64,000 nt of DNA from Quadrisphaera granulorum (GTDB taxonomy: Bacteria; Actinomycetota; Actinomycetes; Actinomycetales; Quadrisphaeraceae): the NCBI RefSeq assembly GCF_003149145.1, contig NZ_QGDQ01000009.1:92225-156224 (forward strand), given 5' to 3'. Made by a program: the position numbers and the translations under genes. Positions 17,600 through 27,765 of this stretch are shown one piece after another; within the stretch, counting starts at the first letter, position 1; each line of letters begins with the position of its first letter. The notes beneath the pieces were generated by a model. That model saw only the letters and a program-made list of their open reading frames with translations, ran no database searches and was not told the origin of the DNA.

Positions 17600-18540
17600 G
17601 CCGGATCGCGGAGGCGCTGTTCTGGATCGGGCGCTACGTCGAGCGCGCCGAAGACACCGCCCGCCTGCTCGACGTGCAGCTGCAGCTGCTCGTCGAAGAC
17701 CCCTGGCTCGACGAGCAGACCGCCTGCGCGAACCTCCTCGCCGTCATGGGTGCCCCGATGGAGGTCTCCGAGGACGGTTCCGTGCCCCCGGCTGACCGGC
17801 GCACGGTGCTGGAGAGGCTCGGGTACGACCCGTTCTCCAGCGCCTCGATCGTCGCGTCCATCGGCGGCGCCCGCGAGAACGCCCGCCGGGCCCGCGAGAC
17901 CGTCTCCACGGAGATGTGGGAGGTGCTCAACACCGCCTACAACGCCGTGCCCTCGGGCCGCTGGCGCGCGGTGAGCCCGCACACCTTCTTCGCGTGGGTG
18001 CGCGACCGCACCTCCACCGTCACCGGCATCGCCGACTCCACCATGAGTCGCGACGACGGCTGGCTGTTCCTCACCCTCGGCCGCAGCATCGAGCGCGCCG
18101 ACATGACCGCCCGTCTCATCACGTCCACCGCGAGCCTGGGCGGTCCCGCCAGCCGCTGGCCGTCGCTCCTGCGCGCCTGCGGTGCCCACGAGACCTTCCT
18201 GCGGACCTACCGCGGCCTGGAGGACGAGACGGAGGCCGCGGAGTTCCTCCTGCTCGACAGGCTGTTCCCGCGCTCCATCGTCCACGCCCTCGCGCAGGCG
18301 GAGAAGTGCCTGGCGGACCTGGAGTCGAGCGGGCAGCGAGCGGGTGTCTTCGACGAGGCGCAGCGGCGCCTGGGCCGGGCCCGCGCGGAGCTGGAGTACC
18401 GCCCGTTCGCCGACGTCCTGGCGCACCTGCCCGACGAGATGGAGCGCGTGCAGCGCACGTGCTCGGCCGCCTCCGACGCGGTGACCCGTCGGTACTTCTC
18501 CAGCGCCGAGGCGCTGACCTGGGTGGGGGGCATGTCATGA
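17593..18540 (+). CDS. Alpha-E domain protein (DUF403)
   Basis: The 315-residue all-helical protein opens with [27 protein letters not shown], the classic alpha-E N-terminus, and ends with [15 protein letters not shown]. No catalytic residues are known for the family. It almost always sits beside circularly permuted ATP-grasp and transglutaminase-like genes, as here, and is thought to act with them. GTG 17593 lies inside the 3' end of the ATP-grasp gene (7-bp overlap), and the stop overlaps the next start by ATGA. The three genes therefore form one translationally coupled unit. Confidence 0.93.
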   Translation: MLSRIAEALFWIGRYVERAEDTARLLDVQLQLLVEDPWLDEQTACANLLAVMGAPMEVSEDGSVPPADRRTVLERLGYDPFSSASIVASIGGARENARRARETVSTEMWEVLNTAYNAVPSGRWRAVSPHTFFAWVRDRTSTVTGIADSTMSRDDGWLFLTLGRSIERADMTARLITSTASLGGPASRWPSLLRACGAHETFLRTYRGLEDETEAAEFLLLDRLFPRSIVHALAQAEKCLADLESSGQRAGVFDEAQRRLGRARAELEYRPFADVLAHLPDEMERVQRTCSAASDAVTRRYFSSAEALTWVGGMS

Positions 18541-19382
18541 GTTCGCGGCTGCGCATCGCGCACCACACCGGCTACCGGTACGGCGCGCCGGTCACCAGCT
18601 CCTACAACGAGGTGCGGGTGGCTCCCATGACCACCCCGGAGCAGACGGCGCTGCGCACCCGCCTCGAGGTGCGCCCGGCGCCCTGGCAGCACGTCTACCA
18701 CGACTACTGGGGATCCCAGGTCACGGTCTTCGAGGTGCACGAACCGCACTCCGAGCTCGCCGTCACCGCCACCTCCACGGTCGAGGTGGACCGGCCCAGC
18801 ACCCCGCCCCCGGGCGGCGGCTGGGACGTGCTGCGCGACCCCCGCACCAGCGACGAGCTGATCGAGCTGCTCACGTGCTCTCCGGCCACGGCTCCGCCGC
18901 CGGAACTCGTCGAGCGCGTCACGGCCTTGGTCGACGCGGGCGCCAGCCCCGACGACCTCGCCGCCGAGGTGTGCTCGCAGCTGCACCGCGAGATCCGCTA
19001 CGTGCCGGGCGCCACGGGAGTGCACTCGCACGCCGCCGACGCCTGGGGTGAGCGCGCCGGTGTCTGCCAGGACTTCGCCCACCTCGCCCTGGGGGCGCTG
19101 CGGACGGCGGGCATTCCCGCGCGCTACGTCTCCGGGTACCTCCACCCCGACCCGACCGCCCCCATCGGCGCCACCGTCACCGGAGAGTCGCACGCGTGGG
19201 TGGAGTGGTGGACCGGCGAGTGGTTCAGCTGGGACCCCACCAACGACGTCGCCCCGGGAGACCGTCACGTCATCGTGGCGCGCGGCCGGGAGTACTCCGA
19301 CGTGCCGCCCCTCAAGGGTGTCTACGCGGGAGGCGCGCCCTCGGAGATGGTCGTCAAGGTGGACATCACGCGTCTGGCGTGA
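18537..19382 (+). CDS. Transglutaminase-like cysteine protease/amidase
   Basis: The 281-residue protein has an N-terminal beta domain of the bacterial transglutaminase type (TGYRYGAPVTSSYNEVRVAP) followed by a transglutaminase-like core. The catalytic triad is visible as Cys177 in GERAGVCQDFAHLAL, His219 in GESHAWVEW and Asp233 in WDPTNDV. Such proteins are usually cysteine peptidases or amidases rather than true cross-linkers. No signal peptide is present. It completes the ATP-grasp/alpha-E cassette, where it may process or transfer the peptide product. The 3' end overlaps the convergent NRPS-like gene by 17 bp. Confidence 0.92.
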   Translation: MSSRLRIAHHTGYRYGAPVTSSYNEVRVAPMTTPEQTALRTRLEVRPAPWQHVYHDYWGSQVTVFEVHEPHSELAVTATSTVEVDRPSTPPPGGGWDVLRDPRTSDELIELLTCSPATAPPPELVERVTALVDAGASPDDLAAEVCSQLHREIRYVPGATGVHSHAADAWGERAGVCQDFAHLALGALRTAGIPARYVSGYLHPDPTAPIGATVTGESHAWVEWWTGEWFSWDPTNDVAPGDRHVIVARGREYSDVPPLKGVYAGGAPSEMVVKVDITRLA

Positions 19383-22236
19383 GCCGGGTCCGCACGCCGC
19401 CGTCGTCGTCCTCGTCGCGGAGAGCGACGGGGACGACGACGGCGGCACCCTTCACCGCGGTCTCGGCTTCCGCAGCCAGCGCCGCCGCGACCCGCGCCAC
19501 GTGGGGTGGTCGCAACACCGATGCGTGGGTCGCGGGCAGGGTCTGAGTCACCACCTCACCCGTCAGCAGACCGTCCCAGGCACACGGTCCGTCGGGGTTG
19601 AGGTGACTGCGGAACACCAGGGTCCGCCCTGACCAGGGGCGGCGCCGGTGCAGCTGCGAGGTCCGCACCGCCAGTGCCTCGAGCTGCGGGGCGTCCAACG
19701 CGCCACGGCGCACTCCCAGCGTGCTGGCGAGCGCCGTCACGGCGGCGATCCGTCCGCCCCAGCGCTGGCCCACGTCGACCCTCGGGCCGCCGTCGATCGC
19801 GGGGACGGGGATACCGCCGGGCAGCTGACCCCGCAGCACGGCCCGTGGCCCGCGCGGCGCGTACGTGTCGAGCAGCGTCACGGACACCACCTGCTCGCCG
19901 GCCATCGTGAGCAGGCGCGCCACCTCGAGCGCCACGAGGCCGCCCATGGAATGACCGGCGACGACGTACGGCCCTCGCGGCTGCAGCGACCGCACCGCGG
20001 CCAGGTGGCGGCGGGCGGCGCGGCTGACCGACCAGTCGGGCGCCTCGCCGTCCTCCAGCCCGTGCGGCTGGTAGGCGACGAGCGGCTGCGACGGCCCGAG
20101 CGCTTCGGCGAGTCCCAGGAACGACAGGCCACTCGCGCCCGCCCCGGCGAAGCAGTGCAGCAGCGGGCGGCTGGGCGCCCGCTCCGGAGGGGTCAGGAGG
20201 ACGACGCTGGCGGGCAGGTCCGGCCGGTCCCTGCGGGCTCCAGGCCTGAAGACCCCAGGGCTGCAGGTTCCTGCGCCCGCTGCTGCCGCGGCGACCACCT
20301 CGGCCAGCTCCCGCACCGTCGGGGCCTCGGCGACGTCGGAGGCCACCAGCGCCGCGCCCTGCTCGACACGCAGCACCGTGAGCAGCTCCTGCACGGCAAG
20401 GGAGTCACCGCCGAGAGAGGTGAACCTGTCGTCGCGGCCGATCGCCTCGAGGCCCAGCACCCGCCCCCAGGCCGCGGCCACCGCCTCCTCCCACCGGCCC
20501 ACGGGCGGCTGCCGTGGCGGGCGCCGGGGGACGGGCAGCGCGGCCCGGTCCACCTTGCCGCGCTCGGTGCGCGGCAACTCGGCCAGGAGGACCACCTCGG
20601 CGGGCACCATCCACTCGGGGAGCCGCTCGAGCATCCGCCGCCGCAGGGCCGCGGGGGAGGGGCAGCGCACGTCGGGGGCGACCGCCGCGTAGGCCACCAG
20701 CTGCGTGGGGCCCTCGTCGGTGCACCGCACCGCGACGACGACCGCGTCGGTCACGCCCTCCTGCCCGCGGAGCGCCTGCTCCACCTCCACCGGTTCCACG
20801 AGGTAGCCGCGCACCTTCACGGCGTCGTCGGCGCGACCCCGCAGCTGCAGCGCGCCGTCGGCGCCGATGCGCGCCAGGTCGGACGTGCGGAACACCGCCC
20901 ACCCGTCGGGGTCGGTCGAGAAGCCCCCTGCGGTCCCGGCGGCGGGTGGGCTCCCGGCAGAACTCCCGAGGTAGCCGCTCGCGAGCACCGCCGATCGGAC
21001 CTGCAGCACGCCCGTGGTGCCTGCCGCGACGGGGACGCCGTCGTCGTCGACGACCTCCAGCACCACCCCCGGCAGCGCCCGACCGGGCGGGACGGCACCG
21101 GCGGGCACGTCGTCGTCGGGACCGATCACCTCCGCGGCCGTGTGCCAGGTCTCCGAGGAGCCCAGGCAGTTGGCCACCGTGACATGCCGCCCCAGCTGCT
21201 CGCGCGCCCGCGTGACGTCCGCCCCCTGCAGCGGCTCCCCACCGCAGACGACGCGGCGCAGGTCGGGCAGGGGTGAGCGGGTGGCACCGCACAGCCCCCG
21301 CAGCAGCGACGGCGTCACCCACGTGCTCTGCACGCCCTGCTCCCGGAGGAACGCCACGAGCGCCTCCGCGCCGCGCTCACGGGCGTCCATGACGTGCAGT
21401 GAGGCGCCCCCGAGCAGACCGGCGAACAGCAGCGTCTGCCCCATGGCGAAGGCCGGCGGAGCGAGCACCCCGAGCCGGGAGCCCGGCTCGGCGCCGAGCA
21501 GGTCGAGGCCGGTGAGCGCCCCGTCGACCACCTTGGCGTGCGACAGCACCACGGCCTTGGGGGTGCCGGTGGATCCCGAGGTGACGACGACGGACGCGGC
21601 GTCGCGACGCGCGGGGCGCGGGCGCTCCGCCTGCCACCGTTGCAGGGCGTGCTGCCCAGCTCTCTGCCCGGCCCGTTGCCCGGCTTCCCGCTCGGTCCCC
21701 TGGTCGCTCGGACCATCGAGGACGACGACCCGATCCGCCCCCACCAGGTCCGCGGCGGTGTTGGCGTGCGCGGCGTCGGCTACACACGCGATCGCCCCGG
21801 TGAGCTCGACCACCGCACGCAGGCGCGCGGTGGGCACCCCAGGGTCGAGGAGGACGAGAGGGCGGCCCGACAGGACGACGGCGACCGTCGCGACGGCCAC
21901 GTCCACACTGCCCGCCGTGAGGGCGGCCACCGGCGCGCAGGGCAGCCCCGCGACCGACAGTTCGGCCGTGTTCTCGGCTCGTACGGCCTCGACGGAAGCT
22001 CCGATCCGCTCCACGAGCGCCGACCACGCGGTGGCGCCCGCCTCGAGCAGCTGCTCCCAGCTGAGGCTGCGGTCGACGTCCGCCACTGCCAGCTCGCGCC
22101 TGCCCTGCCGGGCGGCGCGCAACAGCGCATCGACGACGGAGTCGTCGCCGCCTCGGGGGAGCGGCGGGGTGCAGGAGATCACAGCGGCTCCAGGGTGGAC
22201 CGTCGGCTCGTGGGGTCGTCGTGCGAAGGAGAGCAT
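19366..22236 (-). CDS. Single-module NRPS-like enzyme: adenylation, carrier, thioesterase
   Basis: The 956-residue protein has an adenylation domain (about 30-570) with TSGSTGTPK (219-227), TSDLARIG (451-458), GRADDAVKVRGY (467-478) and Lys561 in RTERGKVDR. A carrier domain has Ser612 in SLGGDSLAVQ, and a thioesterase (about 680-930) has GHSMGG with Ser763. There is no condensation domain. At the position where amino-acid-activating domains carry the FD(A) aspartate, the sequence reads PPAFAMGQ (260-267), so the substrate is probably not a free alpha-amino acid. A-T-TE enzymes such as RalA dimerise aryl-pyruvates; that role here is inference. Residues 181-200 hold a Q/R/A-rich repeat. It converges on the ATP-grasp cassette. 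Confidence 0.88.
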   Translation of the reverse strand: MLSFARRPHEPTVHPGAAVISCTPPLPRGGDDSVVDALLRAARQGRRELAVADVDRSLSWEQLLEAGATAWSALVERIGASVEAVRAENTAELSVAGLPCAPVAALTAGSVDVAVATVAVVLSGRPLVLLDPGVPTARLRAVVELTGAIACVADAAHANTAADLVGADRVVVLDGPSDQGTEREAGQRAGQRAGQHALQRWQAERPRPARRDAASVVVTSGSTGTPKAVVLSHAKVVDGALTGLDLLGAEPGSRLGVLAPPAFAMGQTLLFAGLLGGASLHVMDARERGAEALVAFLREQGVQSTWVTPSLLRGLCGATRSPLPDLRRVVCGGEPLQGADVTRAREQLGRHVTVANCLGSSETWHTAAEVIGPDDDVPAGAVPPGRALPGVVLEVVDDDGVPVAAGTTGVLQVRSAVLASGYLGSSAGSPPAAGTAGGFSTDPDGWAVFRTSDLARIGADGALQLRGRADDAVKVRGYLVEPVEVEQALRGQEGVTDAVVVAVRCTDEGPTQLVAYAAVAPDVRCPSPAALRRRMLERLPEWMVPAEVVLLAELPRTERGKVDRAALPVPRRPPRQPPVGRWEEAVAAAWGRVLGLEAIGRDDRFTSLGGDSLAVQELLTVLRVEQGAALVASDVAEAPTVRELAEVVAAAAAGAGTCSPGVFRPGARRDRPDLPASVVLLTPPERAPSRPLLHCFAGAGASGLSFLGLAEALGPSQPLVAYQPHGLEDGEAPDWSVSRAARRHLAAVRSLQPRGPYVVAGHSMGGLVALEVARLLTMAGEQVVSVTLLDTYAPRGPRAVLRGQLPGGIPVPAIDGGPRVDVGQRWGGRIAAVTALASTLGVRRGALDAPQLEALAVRTSQLHRRRPWSGRTLVFRSHLNPDGPCAWDGLLTGEVVTQTLPATHASVLRPPHVARVAAALAAEAETAVKGAAVVVPVALRDEDDDGGVRTRLTPDA

Positions 22237-22328
22237 CCCCCCGACGAGCGTCCCAGCGGCGGCCGCACTGCTGGTTCACCACGTCACCCGATCAGCCGAT
22301 GGGCAGCCGACCCACCGTCAACCGGCCT

Positions 22329-24146
22329 TCACCCGGCCGTGGGCAGCAGTTTCGGCGGGGTGCGCGCGTCGACGGCGGCCTCGAATGCCGCGGCGTAGCC
22401 GAGCACATCGACGTCGTCCCACTGGGCGCCCGTGAAGGTGATGCCGATGGGCAGCACGTCGGCGGGGCCGGCGAACCCGGCCGGCACGGTGACGGCCGGG
22501 TAGCCGGCGACGGCGGCCGGTGTCGAGCTGGCGTACACGAAGGCGGGCGGCTCGCCGTCACGGTTCTGATAGCTGATGAGGTCCGGTGGTGTGTTCGTCA
22601 GCGAGACGATGGCGGCCAGGTCGTCGTCGGCGCCGGGTCCCTGGGCGAGCACGGTGTCGATGGCGGCGCGCGCCAGCCGCCGGGCGTCCGCGCGGGCCGT
22701 GGCGATCTGCGGGGAGTCCGCGCGCGGGCCGGAGGCGGCGGAGGTGAAGGTCTCCTGGCCGAACAGCGACAGTTCGACCGGGTCGGCGATGTTGAACGCG
22801 ATGAGGTCGTCGAGGGTCTTCGGCTGCGCTGCGCCAGTGGCCTCCGGGGCGAGGCCGCCCAGGTAGGCGTCGACGTCGCGCTCGAACTCGGGCCCCAGCG
22901 CGAGGCCCTCACCGGCGCCCACGGCGTCCTGGTCGGGCAGCTGCACCGGCACGAGCGTGGCGCCGGCCTTCTGCAGCGCCGCCACGGCCGAGGCGTAGAC
23001 GGCCTCGGTGCGGTCGTCGACGGCGGCGGACTGCTCCGGCGTCAGCGTCCAGTACCCGAACCGCTCCCCGGACAGCGACGGCCCGTTGCCCTCCACCACG
23101 CGCCCGAACGACGTGTCGACGTCGGCGGGTCGCTCGAGGGTCGCCGGGTCGGCAGCGTCCGTGCCGTCGAGCGCCTCCATGGCCAGCGCCGCATCGACGG
23201 CGTGCCGTGCCAGCGGGCCGGCCGTGTCCTGCTCCAGCGACAGCGGCACCACGCCGGTTCGGCTGACCATGCCCAGCGTGGGCTTGACGCCGACCAGGCC
23301 GTTGGTGGCCGCCGGGCACACGATCGACCCGTCGGTCTCGGTGCCGATGGCCAGCTGCGCCAGCGACGCCGCCACGCCCGCCCCGGAGCCGGAGGAGGAG
23401 CCGCACGGGTCCCTGTCGAGCGCGTACGGGTTGCGGGTCTGCCCGCCCACCCCGCTCCAGCCGCTGGTGGACGACGTCGAGCGGAAGTTGGCCCACTCCG
23501 ACAGGTTCGCCTTGCCGAGGACGACGGCGCCCGCCGCGCGCAGCTGCGCCACGAGCGAGGCGTCGGGCGCGAGGTTGCCCAGCAGCGCCCGGGAGCCCGC
23601 CGTGGTGGGCAGCCCGGCGGACCCGATGTTGTCCTTGAGGAGCACCGGAACGCCCTCCAGCGGGCTCCGGGCGCCGTGGGCGGCGCGGTGCGCGTCACTG
23701 GCGCGGGCCTGCTCGAGCGCGGTCGGGTCCAGCGCGAGGACGGCGCCGACCTGCGGGTCGACGTCGTGGATGCGCTGCAGGTACGCGGCGGTCAGGCCCT
23801 CGGCCGTCAGCCCCCCGCGTCCGATGCGCTCCTGCAGCTCCGGGACGGTCAGCGGGTCGAGGTCGAGCTGGGGCACCTGCAGCCCCGCTGCCCGGGCCGC
23901 GGCGAGCAGCTCTGCGGCCTGTGCCGGGGCGGCGGTGCCGGTCTTGGCGGGATCCGCCGCGGTGGGGCCTCCGGCGGCGCCCGCGGCTCCCACGCCCGCG
24001 GGCCCGGCGGCCTCGACGTCTGCGGCCGGCGGAGCGGTCGGGTCGAGGTCGGCGGCGGACGCGGTCAGCGCGCCCGCGGGCATGATCAGCACGGCGGCCA
24101 GCGCCGAAGCTGCGGCGCGGGGTGCTCGGCGGGCGGAACGTGACAC
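22329..24146 (-). CDS. Secreted amidase-signature amidase
   Basis: The 605-residue protein starts at GTG 24146, preceded by GGGAGG at good spacing. The N-terminus (RSARRAPR then a hydrophobic Ala/Leu stretch ending ALTASAAD near residue 32) is a signal peptide, followed by an Ala/Pro/Gly-rich linker to about residue 75. The amidase-signature triad is present: Lys171 in [10 protein letters not shown], the Ser cluster GSSSGSGAG (249-257) and Ser274 in [11 protein letters not shown]. It would hydrolyse amides outside the cell, but no substrate can be read. It lies 92 bp upstream of, and co-oriented with, the NRPS-like gene, so the two may be co-transcribed. Confidence 0.9.
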   Translation of the reverse strand: MSRSARRAPRAAASALAAVLIMPAGALTASAADLDPTAPPAADVEAAGPAGVGAAGAAGGPTAADPAKTGTAAPAQAAELLAAARAAGLQVPQLDLDPLTVPELQERIGRGGLTAEGLTAAYLQRIHDVDPQVGAVLALDPTALEQARASDAHRAAHGARSPLEGVPVLLKDNIGSAGLPTTAGSRALLGNLAPDASLVAQLRAAGAVVLGKANLSEWANFRSTSSTSGWSGVGGQTRNPYALDRDPCGSSSGSGAGVAASLAQLAIGTETDGSIVCPAATNGLVGVKPTLGMVSRTGVVPLSLEQDTAGPLARHAVDAALAMEALDGTDAADPATLERPADVDTSFGRVVEGNGPSLSGERFGYWTLTPEQSAAVDDRTEAVYASAVAALQKAGATLVPVQLPDQDAVGAGEGLALGPEFERDVDAYLGGLAPEATGAAQPKTLDDLIAFNIADPVELSLFGQETFTSAASGPRADSPQIATARADARRLARAAIDTVLAQGPGADDDLAAIVSLTNTPPDLISYQNRDGEPPAFVYASSTPAAVAGYPAVTVPAGFAGPADVLPIGITFTGAQWDDVDVLGYAAAFEAAVDARTPPKLLPTAG

Positions 24147-24447
24147 GGCAGCCTCCCGGGGTGCTGTGCGCCGGCTCGTCGACGGATGGACCGGCTGGGC
24201 GTTCGGGTGGTTCGTCACCGTACGGGCGGTTCGTCCCGGTGTCTCCCGGGGGTGGGGCAGTCCGACCCCTGGAGGGCGCCGGGCGAGCGGGGAGGGGACG
24301 TCGTCGCCAGGAGCTGTGAAGCGTTGGTCCCTTGGGAGTGGTCGGCCGGTCGGCGATGGGGCCAGTGCTTCACAGCTCTCCACCACGGACCCGGCGCCCG
24401 GCGTCGTCCCCGCCGTCGGCAGCTGCGCTGCATGGGAGCATGGGCCG
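24147..24447. promoter_or_regulatory. Divergent promoter region amidase/lepA with inverted repeat
   Basis: This 301-bp gap between divergent genes contains a perfect 12-bp inverted repeat, GAGCTGTGAAGC (24311-24322) and GCTTCACAGCTC (24367-24378), with a 44-bp spacer. This is suitable for a dimeric regulator binding at two sites. No coding sequence is supported here. Confidence 0.5.
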
Positions 24448-26352
24448 GTGCCAGCGTCCCCCACGTCGTCGTCCGCCGGGCTGGCGGGCATCCAGCCCGC
24501 GTCCACGGCGCCGGAGCGCCTCCGCAACTTCTGCATCATCGCCCACATCGACCACGGCAAGTCGACCCTGGCCGACCGCATGCTGCAGATCACCGGCATC
24601 GTCGACGCGCGCGCCATGCGGGCCCAGTACCTCGACCGCATGGACATCGAGCGCGAGCGCGGCATCACCATCAAGAGCCAGGCCGTGCGCATGCCGTGGA
24701 CGCCGAGCGGCACCGGCCTGGAGAGCTCCGCCGGCCAGGCGTACGCCCTCAACATGATCGACACCCCGGGCCACGTCGACTTCACCTACGAGGTCTCGCG
24801 CTCGCTGGCGGCCTGCGAGGGCGCCGTGCTGCTGGTCGACGCCGCCCAGGGCATCGAGGCCCAGACGCTGGCCAACCTCTACCTGGCGATGGAGAACGAC
24901 CTCGCCATCGTCCCCGTGCTCAACAAGATCGACCTGCCGGCGGCGCAGCCCGAGCGGTACGCCGAGGAGCTCGCGGGCCTCGTGGGCGGCGACCCGGCCG
25001 ACGTGCTGCGGGTCTCCGGCAAGACGGGCGTGGGCGTCGAGGCGCTGCTCGACAGGATCGTCGACGTCGTCCCCGCCCCCGTGGGAGACCCGGACGCGCC
25101 GGCACGAGCCATGATCTTCGACTCCGTCTACGACACCTACCGCGGCGTGGTCACCTACGTGCGCGTGGTCGACGGGGTGCTCCGCCCCCGCGAGCGGATC
25201 GCCATGATGTCGACCCGCGCGCAGCACGACCTGCTGGAGATCGGCGTCTCCAGCCCTGAGCCGACGCCCTCCGAGGGCCTGAGCGTCGGTGAGGTGGGCT
25301 ACCTCATCACCGGTGTGAAGGACGTGCGGCAGAGCCGCGTCGGCGACACCGTGACGTCGGCCGCCAAGCCGGCCAGCGAGCCGGTCGGCGCCTACGAGGA
25401 CCCCAAGCCCATGGTGTTCTCGGGGCTGTTCCCCATCGACGGGTCCGACTACCCGCTGCTGCGCGACGCCCTCGACAAGCTCAAGCTCAACGACGCCGCC
25501 CTGGCCTACGAGCCCGAGACGTCGGTGGCGCTCGGGTTCGGGTTCCGCTGCGGCTTCCTCGGGCTGCTGCACCTGGAGATCACCCGCGACCGGCTGGAGC
25601 GGGAGTTCGGGCTCGACCTCATCTCCACCGCGCCGTCGGTGGTCTACGAGGTCACCCTCGACGACGGCCGCGAGGTGACCGTCACCAACCCCAGCGAGTA
25701 CCCCTCCGGCAAGGTCGCCGAGGTCCGCGAGCCGGTGGTCAAGGCCACCGTGCTCACCCCGGCCGACTACATCGGCACCGTCATGGAGCTGTGCCAGCAG
25801 CGCCGCGGCGAGCTGCAGGGCATGGACTACCTCTCCGAAGACCGGGTGGAGATGCGCTACCGCCTGCCGATGGCGGAGATCGTCTTCGACTTCTTCGACG
25901 CGCTGAAGTCGCGCACCCGCGGGTACGCGAGCTTCGACTACGACGTCGACGGAGACCAGGCCGCCGACCTCGTCAAGGTCGACATCCTCCTGCAGGGCGA
26001 ACAGGTCGACGCGTTCAGCGCCATCGTCCACAAGGACAAGGCGTACGCCTACGGCGTGATGATGGCGAGCAAGCTGCGTGAGCTCATCCCGCGCCAGCAG
26101 TTCGAGGTGCCGGTGCAGGCCGCCATCGGCGCGCGGGTCATCGCCCGCGAGACCGTCCGCGCGATCCGCAAGGACGTCCTCGCCAAGTGCTACGGCGGTG
26201 ACATCACCCGCAAGCGCAAGCTGCTGGAGAAGCAGAAGGAGGGCAAGAAGCGGATGAAGATGGTCGGCCGCGTCGAGGTCCCTCAGGAGGCGTTCATCGC
26301 CGCGCTCTCCACCGACGCGCCCACCGGCAAGGACGCCGCCACCAAGAAGTAG
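24448..26352 (+). CDS. lepA: Elongation factor 4 (LepA), ribosome back-translocating GTPase
   Basis: The 634-residue GTPase has G1 AHIDHGKST, the switch region [20 protein letters not shown] and NKIDLPAA, then the LepA-specific C-terminal domain with [23 protein letters not shown] near the end. LepA acts on the ribosome during translation stress and initiation. The GTG start at 24448 gives a short Ser/Ala-rich leader before [16 protein letters not shown], normal for actinobacterial LepA. The gene is followed after 3 bp by a convergent acetyltransferase gene with no visible terminator between. Confidence 0.97.
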   Translation: MPASPTSSSAGLAGIQPASTAPERLRNFCIIAHIDHGKSTLADRMLQITGIVDARAMRAQYLDRMDIERERGITIKSQAVRMPWTPSGTGLESSAGQAYALNMIDTPGHVDFTYEVSRSLAACEGAVLLVDAAQGIEAQTLANLYLAMENDLAIVPVLNKIDLPAAQPERYAEELAGLVGGDPADVLRVSGKTGVGVEALLDRIVDVVPAPVGDPDAPARAMIFDSVYDTYRGVVTYVRVVDGVLRPRERIAMMSTRAQHDLLEIGVSSPEPTPSEGLSVGEVGYLITGVKDVRQSRVGDTVTSAAKPASEPVGAYEDPKPMVFSGLFPIDGSDYPLLRDALDKLKLNDAALAYEPETSVALGFGFRCGFLGLLHLEITRDRLEREFGLDLISTAPSVVYEVTLDDGREVTVTNPSEYPSGKVAEVREPVVKATVLTPADYIGTVMELCQQRRGELQGMDYLSEDRVEMRYRLPMAEIVFDFFDALKSRTRGYASFDYDVDGDQAADLVKVDILLQGEQVDAFSAIVHKDKAYAYGVMMASKLRELIPRQQFEVPVQAAIGARVIARETVRAIRKDVLAKCYGGDITRKRKLLEKQKEGKKRMKMVGRVEVPQEAFIAALSTDAPTGKDAATKK

Positions 26353-26355
26353 CGC

Positions 26356-26928
26356 TCAGCCGTCGTCGGAGCCGCAGCGGGCGATCATTGCCCGCTGAGG
26401 GCCGGCGCTGCCGCCCAGGTACTGCCCGATGTCGGTGAACCCGGCGCGCGCGTAGGCCCGCAGACCAGCGTGGTTGCATTCGTTGACGGTCAGGACGACG
26501 ACGCGCGCCGGTCCCGCCGAGCCTCGTGCGACCTCGGGCGCCAGCGCCACGGCCGCCCGCGCGGCTGCGGTGCCGAACCCGCGGCCCTGGTGGTCGGCGC
26601 CGATGACGACCGAGCGCAGCAGCACCGCGGTGGCCGGGTCCTCGCCGGCGGCAGCAAGAAGGCGCGCGAGCTCGGCGTCCTGGTCGGGGTCCGCGGTGCC
26701 GGTGTGCAGGACGCCGGCGCCGACCACCTCGCCGTCGTCGTCGTGGTGTCCGTCGTCATCGCTGGCGACGACGACGAAGGGCGTGCGGGCCGGGTCCGCG
26801 AACGCCAGCGGGAACGAGTCCGCCGGCACCGCCGCGAACCGCTGCTGCTCGGCGCTGATGCGCAGCCGGCTCGCGGCGGCGAGCAGCGCGTCGTCGTCGG
26901 GCCCCACCACCACGAGCCGCACTCCCAC
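26356..26928 (-). CDS. GNAT-family N-acetyltransferase
   Basis: The 190-residue protein has the acetyl-CoA-binding motif VIGADHQGRGFGTAAARAA and the late GNAT motif NHAGLRAYARAGFTDIG. GTG 26928 is preceded by GGGAGG about 10 bp upstream and leaves the expected N-terminus VGVRLVVVGPDDDALL. The central region has an acidic low-complexity insert (SDDDGHHDDDGEV). The substrate is unknown. It is related to the second GNAT gene at 27766-28323, with the same order of motifs and the shared ending AYARAGF. Confidence 0.85.
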   Translation of the reverse strand: MGVRLVVVGPDDDALLAAASRLRISAEQQRFAAVPADSFPLAFADPARTPFVVVASDDDGHHDDDGEVVGAGVLHTGTADPDQDAELARLLAAAGEDPATAVLLRSVVIGADHQGRGFGTAAARAAVALAPEVARGSAGPARVVVLTVNECNHAGLRAYARAGFTDIGQYLGGSAGPQRAMIARCGSDDG

Positions 26929-26952
26929 GCCGCCATCCTCCCCCCAGGGCTG

Positions 26953-27041
26953 TGGCGCTGGAGCGCATGATCGTCGCCAGGGGGCGGGGGGCCAGCGAGG
27001 ACCCTCGCCCCTCTCCCGCACGATCATGCACCTGCGCGCCA
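26953..27041. repeat. Inverted pair of TGGCGCG-TGATCGTC repeats
   Basis: One copy on the plus strand (26953-26976, core GCGCATGATCGTCG) and one on the minus strand (27018-27041, core TGCATGATCGTGC) face each other around a 41-bp GC-rich centre. The pair lies between the divergent GNAT and MOSC genes. Confidence 0.55.
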
Positions 27042-27064
27042 CATCCCCGGCATGATCGGGCGCC

Positions 27065-27712
27065 GTGGGAACCCTGACCGCCGTTTGCCGAGTCCACCAG
27101 CTGCTGCCCGACGAGGGATCGGTGGGCGTCACCGCCATCGACAAGCGCCCCGTCGTCGGGCCGGTGCGGGTGAAGGCGCTCGGGGCCTACGGCGACGTCC
27201 AGACCGACCGCGAGCACCACGGCGGACGCGACAAGGCGCTGTACGCCTACGCGCAGGAGGCCGCCGACCGCTGGGCCGCCGAGCTGGCGCGCGAGGTGCC
27301 GCCGGGGCTGTTCGGCGAGAACCTGCGCACGTCAGGGGTCGACGTCGACGGCGCGGAGATCGGCGAGCGGTGGCGCATCGGCACCGGCGAGGACGCCCTT
27401 GAGGTCGAGGTGACGATGCCCCGGACGCCGTGCGCGACGTTCGCGCGGCGGCTGGGGGAGGAGCGGTGGGTGAAGCGGTTCACGCGCTCCGGCGTCCCGG
27501 GCGCCTACCTGCGGGTGGTGCGACCGGGGACGATCAGCGCCGGTGATGCGGTGGAGGTGCTCCTCCGTCCGGGGCACGGCGTGGGGGTGGGTCGTTGGCT
27601 GGCCGACGCTGACCCCGCCGACGCGCGGACGCTGCTGGCGTGCGCGGCGGATGGCGGGCTCGACCTCGCGCCCGACCTGCGCGAGGCGCTGCTCCCAGCC
27701 TCGCGCCGATGA
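27065..27712 (+). CDS. MOSC-domain protein
   Basis: The 215-residue protein has the YiiM-like MOSC order: a VGPVRVKALGAYGDVQTD start, HHGGRDKALYAYA, PPGLFGENLRTSGVDV, and the conserved Cys123 in MPRTPCATFARRL, the residue thought to carry sulfur or bind molybdenum-cofactor-type ligands. Start GTG 27065. MOSC proteins like YiiM are linked to detoxification of N-hydroxylated bases or to sulfur transfer; nothing local narrows the role. The gene is flanked by two acetyltransferase genes on the other strand. A short palindrome CCACCCG-C-CGGGTGG follows its stop (27717-27731). Confidence 0.87.
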   Translation: MGTLTAVCRVHQLLPDEGSVGVTAIDKRPVVGPVRVKALGAYGDVQTDREHHGGRDKALYAYAQEAADRWAAELAREVPPGLFGENLRTSGVDVDGAEIGERWRIGTGEDALEVEVTMPRTPCATFARRLGEERWVKRFTRSGVPGAYLRVVRPGTISAGDAVEVLLRPGHGVGVGRWLADADPADARTLLACAADGGLDLAPDLREALLPASRR

Positions 27713-27765
27713 GAGACCACCCGCCGGGTGGGGCCCGCCTGGCGCGCAAGCCAGCAGGGTCAGGG

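Noticed and set aside
27717..27731. Palindrome CCACCCG-C-CGGGTGG after the MOSC gene as a terminator
   Set aside because: Perfect but short, with a one-base centre, so only about five pairs could form in RNA; mentioned under the MOSC gene but not called as a terminator.
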